Shown piece by piece: positions 58,041 to 64,000 of a stretch of DNA of 64,000 bases. This stretch comes from Tenacibaculum sp. AHE14PA (GTDB lineage: Bacteria; Bacteroidota; Bacteroidia; Flavobacteriales; Flavobacteriaceae), in NCBI RefSeq assembly GCF_019278465.1, contig NZ_CP058983.1, positions 1,487,501 through 1,551,500 of the forward strand, read 5' to 3'. Under the pieces are notes generated by a model. It was given only the letters and a program-made list of their open reading frames with translations. It was not told where the DNA came from and did not search any database. Both the position numbers and the translations under genes were made by a program. Numbering within the stretch: the stretch's first letter is position 1; every line of letters starts with the position of its first letter.

Positions 58041-61000
58041 ATGAGAACAAAGTTTAATGGAATTTTAACGCTTTTGCTAGCGTTGGTTGTGCAAATATCC
58101 TTTGCACAAGACAAAACAATTTCAGGTACCGTTTCTGATGAATCGGGTCCTTTACCTGGGGTTACAGTAATTAAAAAAGGTACAACAATAGGTACTGAAA
58201 CAGATTTTGATGGTAATTATACTATTAAAGCAAATGTTGGAGATGTATTAGTTTACACTTTCGTGGGTATGAAACCTGCAGAGAAATCTGTTGGTACTAA
58301 TAGTACTATTAATGTAATTTTAGAAACTGACAATTTATTAGAAGAAGTTGTTGTTACAGGTTACGGTACTTCTACAAAACAAGCGTTTACAGGTACAGCA
58401 AAAGTTGTTAAGAGTGAATACTTAGAAGCTAAATCTGTATCTAACGTTTCACAAGCTTTGGCAGGTGAAGTTGCAGGTGTTACCGTTGTTAACGGTTCTG
58501 GTCAACCAGGTAGTGCTGCTACAATTAGAATTAGAGGTTTTGGTACTATTAATGGTAGTAGTGCTCCTTTATATGTTGTTGATGGTGTACCTTATGTAAA
58601 CAGTATAAGTAATATTAACCCTGCTGATATTGAATCAACTACTATTTTAAAAGATGCAACTGCAACTTCTATATATGGTTCTAGAGGTGCTAATGGTGTT
58701 ATTGTTATAACAACTAAAAAAGGTAGAAACGGAGTTTCTAATATCTCTGTTGATATTAAAACAGGTGTTAACATGAGGTTATTACCTGCGTATGAAGTTG
58801 TAAAATCTCAAGATGAATTTATTGGACTTTCTTGGGAGTCATTAAGAAACACAGGAGACTTCTTAGGAAGTTCTGATCCGGCTGCTTATGCAAATGCTAA
58901 TTTATTCTCAGGAGCTGGAATTAGCCCTGACTACAATATGTGGAATGTTAATAGTGTAAGTGAACTTATTGACCCTACTACTGGTAAAGTTAGACCTGGT
59001 GTTACTCGTAAATATACTCCAGAAGACTGGTCAGATTATGGGTTTCAATCTTCTATAAGAACTGAAGCTAACGTAAGTATGAGTGGCGGTAATGATTCAA
59101 CTACATATTTCTCTTCATTTGGTTATTTAGATGATGTTGGATATTTGGTGAATTCTGATTTTCAACGTTACAGCACAAGATTAAATGTAACGCATAAGCC
59201 TGCTAAATGGATCGAAGCTAACGCTAATATGGACTACTCTTATGCAGTGCAAACTGCTAACGGACAATCTGAAGATTCTGGATCAATTTTTTGGTTTACA
59301 GATAATATACCTTCTATTTATCCTTTATTTTTACGTGATGCTAATGGGGCTATCGTTAAAGATCCTTTTTATGGAGGTAATCAATATGATTATGGTCAGA
59401 ATAGAGGTTTTGGAGGTTTAACAAATGCTATTGCTGACGCTAACTATGATCTAAGTCAAAATAAGCGTCATTCTATAAATGGTAATTTCTCTTTTAAATT
59501 TAACCTAACAGAAGATTTATCTTTCACTGCTAAATATGGAGCTAACTATTATAGCTTTATTGACGATAGTATCAACAACCCTTTCTATGGTTCTGCTGCA
59601 GGACAAGGTGGTAGTTTATTTAAAGAACAACGTCAAGCTTTAACACAAAACTTTTTACAAATGTTTAACTACAGTAAAAGTTTTGGAAACCATAACATAA
59701 CTGCTTTATTAGCACATGAAAGTAATGAATGGAAGAGAGATCGTACTTTTATAAGTAAAAACACTGTAGTTAATTTAGTTAACGGTTTAGACAACCCAAC
59801 TAACTATGTTAACGTGGGTTCTAATCCAGAAGGATATACTGAAGAGACAGGTTTAGAAAGTTATTTTACACAAGTAAATTATAGTTATAATGATAAATAC
59901 TTCTTATCAGGTACTATTAGACGTGATGGTTCTTCTCGTTTTGCTAAAAACAAATGGGGTACATTCTGGTCTGCAGGTGCATCATGGATTATGAGTAAAG
60001 AAAACTTCATGAGTAATGCTAGTTTTGTAAACTATTTAAAATTAAAAGCTAGTTACGGTATAACTGGTGATCAAGGTGGTGCTGGTTTCTATTCTGGACA
60101 AAACAATTATAACATTGATAATTTAGATGGTAATATTTCTTTAATTCTTGGAGCTATTGAAAACCCAGAATTAACATGGGAATCTAGTAATATGTACCAA
60201 GTAGGTACTGAATTTAGACTATTTAATAACATTATTGATGGTTCTTTAGATTACTACATTAAAGATACTGATGATTTACTTTTTGATGTTCGTATTCCAA
60301 TCTCAGCAGGTGATGCTATTTTAACTAAAAATGATGGATCAATTGTAAACAGAGGTTTTGAATTTGATTTAACTGGTCACATTATAAATAAAGAGAATTT
60401 TAAATTAGATTTATCTGTTAATGGTGAAATGTTAGAAAATGAAATAACTCAAATGCCTTTTGATACACCAGCAGGAAGAAATAAAATAATTGATATAGAC
60501 GGTAACTTTGGTAGGACTGAAGGAAGAAGTAGATTTGATTACTACATGCCAGTATGGGCAGGTGTAGATGCTTCTAACGGTAATCCTTTATGGGAAACAA
60601 ACTATGTAGATACCAATAGTAACGGGGCGTTTGACTCTGGAGAAGAAATTTTAGAACTATATGAATATAAAGTACTAAACCCTGACGCTACAATAGAACA
60701 AGCTCTTACGAGTGACTATACTGAAGCTTCAAATAAATTTGTTGGTAAATCTGCTATTCCTACTGTAAGAGGAGCATTTAGATTATCTGCTAAAATTCAT
60801 GATTTTGACATTAGCTCTCAATTCGCTTATAGTTTAGGTGGTTATGGTTATGATGGTAACTACGCAAGCGTTATGGGTAATGATCAAGCAGGTGGTAACA
60901 ACTACCATATAGACATCAGAGATAGATGGCAAAACCCAGGAGATGTAACAAATGTACCAAGATTATATAGTAACCAAAATATCAGAGTTACTAGTCAATC

Positions 61001-61247
61001 TACTCGTTTTTTAACAAAATCTGATTATTTAGCATTAAATAATGTAAGGATTGGTTATACTATACCGTCTAACTTCCTAAACAACACTGGTGTTTCTGGA
61101 GTTAACATATGGTTAGCTGGTGATAATCTTTTCTTATTAAGCGCTAGAGAAGGATACAACCCATCTACTTCATTAGTAGGATCTTCTGCAAGATACAGAT
61201 ACAACCCATTATCTACATTCACATTAGGTGTTCGTATAAAAATTTAA
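58041..61247 (+). CDS. SusC/RagA-family TonB-linked outer-membrane protein (second copy)
   Basis: A 1068-residue SusC-type transporter. Signal peptide (1-22, ending ISFAQ), CarboxypepD_reg-like domain (TVSDESGPLPGVTVI, TTIGTETDFDGNYT), LLEEVVVTGYGT, plug with RIRGFGTINGSSAPLYVVDGVP and SIYGSRGANGVIVITTKKG, then a barrel ending STFTLGVRIKI. The plug carries the full canonical SusC signature, unlike the first SusC. Paired with the next gene at 17 bp spacing. The leader (AATTAATTCAAATAATTAT just before the ATG) matches that of the first copy. Confidence 0.95.
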   Translation: MRTKFNGILTLLLALVVQISFAQDKTISGTVSDESGPLPGVTVIKKGTTIGTETDFDGNYTIKANVGDVLVYTFVGMKPAEKSVGTNSTINVILETDNLLEEVVVTGYGTSTKQAFTGTAKVVKSEYLEAKSVSNVSQALAGEVAGVTVVNGSGQPGSAATIRIRGFGTINGSSAPLYVVDGVPYVNSISNINPADIESTTILKDATATSIYGSRGANGVIVITTKKGRNGVSNISVDIKTGVNMRLLPAYEVVKSQDEFIGLSWESLRNTGDFLGSSDPAAYANANLFSGAGISPDYNMWNVNSVSELIDPTTGKVRPGVTRKYTPEDWSDYGFQSSIRTEANVSMSGGNDSTTYFSSFGYLDDVGYLVNSDFQRYSTRLNVTHKPAKWIEANANMDYSYAVQTANGQSEDSGSIFWFTDNIPSIYPLFLRDANGAIVKDPFYGGNQYDYGQNRGFGGLTNAIADANYDLSQNKRHSINGNFSFKFNLTEDLSFTAKYGANYYSFIDDSINNPFYGSAAGQGGSLFKEQRQALTQNFLQMFNYSKSFGNHNITALLAHESNEWKRDRTFISKNTVVNLVNGLDNPTNYVNVGSNPEGYTEETGLESYFTQVNYSYNDKYFLSGTIRRDGSSRFAKNKWGTFWSAGASWIMSKENFMSNASFVNYLKLKASYGITGDQGGAGFYSGQNNYNIDNLDGNISLILGAIENPELTWESSNMYQVGTEFRLFNNIIDGSLDYYIKDTDDLLFDVRIPISAGDAILTKNDGSIVNRGFEFDLTGHIINKENFKLDLSVNGEMLENEITQMPFDTPAGRNKIIDIDGNFGRTEGRSRFDYYMPVWAGVDASNGNPLWETNYVDTNSNGAFDSGEEILELYEYKVLNPDATIEQALTSDYTEASNKFVGKSAIPTVRGAFRLSAKIHDFDISSQFAYSLGGYGYDGNYASVMGNDQAGGNNYHIDIRDRWQNPGDVTNVPRLYSNQNIRVTSQSTRFLTKSDYLALNNVRIGYTIPSNFLNNTGVSGVNIWLAGDNLFLLSAREGYNPSTSLVGSSARYRYNPLSTFTLGVRIKI

Positions 61248-61264
61248 TTTAAAAAATTTAAAAA

Positions 61265-62731
61265 ATGAAACGTAATTTAATCAAAACAGTATTTGCTCTT
61301 ACTGTAATTACAACATTATTTAGTTGTGGTGATGAGCTCTTAGACAAAAGCCCTACTCAATTTATAAATGTTGATGATGCAGGTGCTTCTGGTGCATTAA
61401 ATCCTGTAATTTTAGAATCTACACTTAATGGTGTTTACTCTATGATGGTAAATGCTTTTACTGGAGGTACTACTGACCATAGTGATTTTGGTCAAAAAGG
61501 ATATGATATATACACAGATTTTTTATCTGGTGATTTAGCTTTAACTGCAAACAACTATAATAGATATGGTGATTTTGCTAACTTACAATCTACCTTAGAT
61601 TTCTCTAACAATGATAACTATATTCCTTGGAGATATTATTATAGAGTTATTAAGTCTAGTAATTTAATCATTGCTTCTCTTGGAGGTAATACAGCAATTC
61701 CTGACTCTGAATCTGCAAGACACTCTTTAGGTCAAGCAAAAGCTTTAAGAGCTTACGCATATTTTTACTTATCTCAATTGTATCAAGCAGAGTATAATGC
61801 TTCTGAAGCTATATTACCTTTATATACAGAGGTAAAAGACGTGGAACCTCAAGCTCCAATGAGTGAGGTGTTCGATCAAATTATTAGCGATCTTTCATCT
61901 GCTATTACTCTTTTAGATGGTTTTTCAAGAACTTCAAAATCTGCTGTAAATGCCGATGTCGCAAAAGGATTACTAGCATATGCTTATGCTGCTAAAGGCG
62001 ATAGCGCTTCAAACATTAAAGCTAAAAACTTAGCTAATGAAGTAATTGCAGGTTATCCTCTTATGGATGCTAGTGAAGTTACTGGAGGTTTTAATAACGT
62101 TGGTACACCAGGATGGATCTGGGGATTTGATGTTACTTTAGCTAACGGTTTAGATTTAGTTTCATGGTGGGGTCAAATGGATGTATTTACATACAGTTAC
62201 CAATGGGCTGGTGATAAAAAAGGAATGGATGATGTTTTATATGCTTCTATAGATGCTAACGACATTAGAAAAACTCAATTTGATCCTACTAACGACTTAC
62301 AACCTAGAAACAAGTTTTATAATGGTGCTAGAGTTATTGGTGGACAAAGGAACATTGAAGATGATTATGTATTCATGAGAGTTGCTGAAATGTATTTATT
62401 ATCTGCTGAGATGTCAGCTAAAGAAGGTATGGATGGTGATGCTAAAAGTACTTTAAAGCAATTATTATCAAAAAGATATACTAATGCTGCTGATTATGCT
62501 TATGTTGATGCATTAGCTGGTAGTGCATTATTAGATGAAGTTATTTTAGAAACAAGAAAAGAATTATGGGGTGAAGGAAAGAGTTATTTATCTATGAAAA
62601 GGAATAAGCAAATGATGACTAGAGGTACTAATCATGTTTTTCTTTCTGGATTATCTATTCCTCATACAGATGAAAGATTAACTTATCCTATTCCACGTTC
62701 AGAAGTTCAAAATAACCCTTTTATTAACTAA
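61265..62731 (+). CDS. SusD/RagB-family lipoprotein
   Basis: A 488-residue surface lipoprotein with lipobox TLFSC (Cys21) followed by DKSPTQFINVDDA, as in classical RagB/SusD proteins (SusD N-terminal plus RagB domains). Helical repeats include ARHSLGQAKALRAYAYFYLSQLY and the C-terminal LDEVILETRKELWGEGKSYLSMKR and YPIPRSEVQNNP signatures. It differs in subfamily from the first SusD, so the two pairs probably bind different ligands. Confidence 0.94.
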   Translation: MKRNLIKTVFALTVITTLFSCGDELLDKSPTQFINVDDAGASGALNPVILESTLNGVYSMMVNAFTGGTTDHSDFGQKGYDIYTDFLSGDLALTANNYNRYGDFANLQSTLDFSNNDNYIPWRYYYRVIKSSNLIIASLGGNTAIPDSESARHSLGQAKALRAYAYFYLSQLYQAEYNASEAILPLYTEVKDVEPQAPMSEVFDQIISDLSSAITLLDGFSRTSKSAVNADVAKGLLAYAYAAKGDSASNIKAKNLANEVIAGYPLMDASEVTGGFNNVGTPGWIWGFDVTLANGLDLVSWWGQMDVFTYSYQWAGDKKGMDDVLYASIDANDIRKTQFDPTNDLQPRNKFYNGARVIGGQRNIEDDYVFMRVAEMYLLSAEMSAKEGMDGDAKSTLKQLLSKRYTNAADYAYVDALAGSALLDEVILETRKELWGEGKSYLSMKRNKQMMTRGTNHVFLSGLSIPHTDERLTYPIPRSEVQNNPFIN

Positions 62732-62743
62732 TAATATATATTT

Positions 62744-62775
62744 AGAAAGCTTTCTATAATTACAGAAAGCTTTCT
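62744..62775 (+). repeat. Duplicated 12-bp palindrome forming an intercistronic hairpin
   Basis: AGAAAGCTTTCT occurs at 62744-62755 and 62764-62775, with ATAATTA after each copy. Copy 1 can pair fully with copy 2 (12-bp stem, 8-nt loop), followed by TATATTTTTT. It sits between the second susD and the downstream lipoprotein gene and may act as a partial terminator or processing stem. Confidence 0.7.
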
Positions 62776-62804
62776 ATAATTATATTTTTTGAAAACCAAT
62801 AATT

Positions 62805-63539
62805 ATGAAAAAATATTTATTTTTATTTTTACTTTCTATCTCTTTTTTAACCTTTACTAGTTGTGAAGAACAAATTGAAACATCTGATTTAAAATATATC
62901 TCTTTTGGAAAAACTGATGTTTCTTTTGACGTATCTGAAGGGACAGAAGCTTCTCAAGAATTTTATTTCTACACTACAAATAAATCTTCTAGCGATAAAA
63001 CGTTTAATATAGAAGTATTGGAAGCTAGTACTGCTGATGCAGGGTTTTATTCTATACCTTCTACTGTGACAGTTCCAGGAGGATCTAATAAAGGGATGAT
63101 TTCAATTTCTATAACTGATGGGACTTGGTTAGATACAGACCAAACTATCATGTTAAGATTAACTTCAGATGAATACGCAGTTGGTCAAGTTGCTACTTAC
63201 AATGTTTCTAGACTTTGTGGTGCAGGAACTGTAAAACTTGCAATGGATATTACTTTTGATGATGGTTATCCTGAAGAAATTGCTTGGAGAATTTTAGATG
63301 CTACAGGAGCAACTGTAATAGCAAGTGCTACTCCATTCGGTTATGGTGCATATGCTGATTTAGAAGACGGTATTTCTGTTGCTGCTGGGTGTTTACCTGA
63401 AGGAGATTATACACTAGAAGTATATGATTCTTATGGTGATGGAGGTCATGGTTACAGCGTTAAAGCCAACGGGGCTACTATCGCAACAATAGCGCAAGAT
63501 AGTTTTACAAGTTCTGCAGCTATAGCTTTTACTTTATAA
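62805..63539 (+). CDS. Lipoprotein with two beta-sandwich domains, SusCD-associated
   Basis: A 244-residue lipoprotein (lipobox FTSC, Cys20). The first domain (about 25-145) resembles Calx-beta/DUF1735-like modules found downstream of susD genes. The second (about 148-244) has AWRILDATG...CLPEGDYTLEVYDSYGDGGHGYSVKANG, a module that I know from secreted flavobacterial proteins. It probably is a surface-exposed glycan- or protein-binding component of the second Sus system. Function unproven. Confidence 0.75.
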   Translation: MKKYLFLFLLSISFLTFTSCEEQIETSDLKYISFGKTDVSFDVSEGTEASQEFYFYTTNKSSSDKTFNIEVLEASTADAGFYSIPSTVTVPGGSNKGMISISITDGTWLDTDQTIMLRLTSDEYAVGQVATYNVSRLCGAGTVKLAMDITFDDGYPEEIAWRILDATGATVIASATPFGYGAYADLEDGISVAAGCLPEGDYTLEVYDSYGDGGHGYSVKANGATIATIAQDSFTSSAAIAFTL

Positions 63540-63562
63540 TATTTTAAATATTTAAGCGAAAG

Positions 63563-63591
63563 AACCACCTCTAACGAGGTGGTTTTTTTTT
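63563..63591 (+). terminator. Terminator after the Sus-associated lipoprotein
   Basis: Stem AACCACCTC / GAGGTGGTT, loop TAAC, T7 tail. Closes the second Sus operon. Confidence 0.92.
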
Positions 63592-63605
63592 ACAATAAAT
63601 TCAAC

Positions 63606-63613
63606 TACATTTG
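63606..63613 (+). promoter_or_regulatory. rlmB-like promoter -7 box abutting the start codon
   Basis: TACATTTG, a full TAnnTTTG match, followed by CAGC and the ATG. The predicted start of transcription falls at the start codon, so the mRNA may be leaderless. Confidence 0.45.
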
Positions 63614-63617
63614 CAGC

Positions 63618-64000
63618 ATGGAAGAAAACACTACTATTTTTGGTATTAGAGCAATTATTGAGGCTATTGAAAGTGATGCATCAATTAACAAAGTATATCT
63701 ACAAAAAGGACTTAGAGGCGAGTTATTTTTTGAATTAGATAAGTTATTACGAAAAAACAAAGTATCAACTAGTGTTGTTCCTATAGAAAAACTTGATAGA
63801 TTGTCTAAGCACAGCAATCATCAAGGAGCTGTTGCTAAAATTTCTCCAGTAGATTTTCATGATTTAGAAACATTAATTGAAACTACTTTAGAGTCTGATA
63901 AAATGCCTTTATTCTTACTGTTAGATCAGGTATCTGATGTACGTAATTTTGGTGCTATTATTAGAACTGCTGAATGTACTGGTGTTAACGGAATTATCAT
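63618..64000 (+). CDS. rlmB: TrmH/SpoU-family rRNA 2'-O-methyltransferase (RlmB-like), cut by the window end
   Basis: The first 127 residues of a SPOUT-fold methyltransferase. It starts EENTTIFGIRAIIEAIES (the SpoU substrate-binding domain), includes KHSNHQGAVAKI and reaches motif 1 LLLDQVSDVRNFGAIIRTAEC. RlmB methylates G2251 of 23S rRNA; whether this copy does so or is another TrmH paralogue cannot be fixed without the rest. Partial at the 3' end. Confidence 0.88.
   Translation, partial: MEENTTIFGIRAIIEAIESDASINKVYLQKGLRGELFFELDKLLRKNKVSTSVVPIEKLDRLSKHSNHQGAVAKISPVDFHDLETLIETTLESDKMPLFLLLDQVSDVRNFGAIIRTAECTGVNGII

Overview
The window looks like a chromosomal segment from a marine-type Flavobacteriaceae (Bacteroidota; Tenacibaculum- or Polaribacter-like is my guess, not shown). 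Support: low GC, SusC/SusD pairs and TonB-dependent receptors, A-rich start contexts without Shine-Dalgarno sequences, repeated matches to the Bacteroidota promoter consensus TTG-N19-TAnnTTTG, and a ribosomal-protein order typical of the phylum. No rRNA, tRNA, prophage, IS transposase or CRISPR array was found.

Layout. (1) 1-7,000: cold-shock gene, then an apparent aminophosphonate island: XRE-cupin regulator, phosphonatase-like HAD hydrolase, FAD aminophosphonate oxidase (TIGR03364-like), MFS transporter (DUF5690-like) and a large TonB-dependent receptor. (2) 7,100-20,330: housekeeping genes (folE, hisS, BrkB/YihY membrane protein, pentapeptide-repeat protein, M3 peptidase, nadC, rlmH, a duplicated coiled-coil protein, a membrane XRE protein, rdgB, a FecCD-type ABC permease/ATPase pair started by TTG codons, M28 peptidase). 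(3) 20,400-28,720: complete thiamine cluster on the minus strand under a TPP riboswitch: thiS-thiC-tenI-like, then a 154-bp tandem repeat block, then thiD-thiE-thiG-thiH-thiF. Palindromic repeat elements fill two spacers and supply the last codons of the tenI-like gene. (4) 28,840-35,150: a small stefin/cystatin-like protein with a structured leader, arginase, citrate synthase, a lipoprotein, enolase and carA. (5) 35,250-52,960: the str-S10-spc-alpha ribosomal super-cluster on the minus strand, from a consensus rpsL promoter to a strong terminator after rplQ. It appears internally divided by terminators after rpsJ and rpsN, with new leaders before rplC, rpsH and rpsD. (6) 53,170-63,590: two tandem SusC/SusD pairs with closely related leaders plus a downstream lipoprotein. 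(7) 63,618-end: start of an rlmB/trmH-type rRNA methyltransferase, cut by the window.

Most novel points: the cystatin-like protein with QVVAG motif and its leader RNA; the ABC- and C-P-lyase-free aminophosphonate island that carries its own outer-membrane receptor; repeat elements acting as operon spacers and as coding sequence in the thiamine cluster; and the attenuator-like leaders that partition the ribosomal super-operon.
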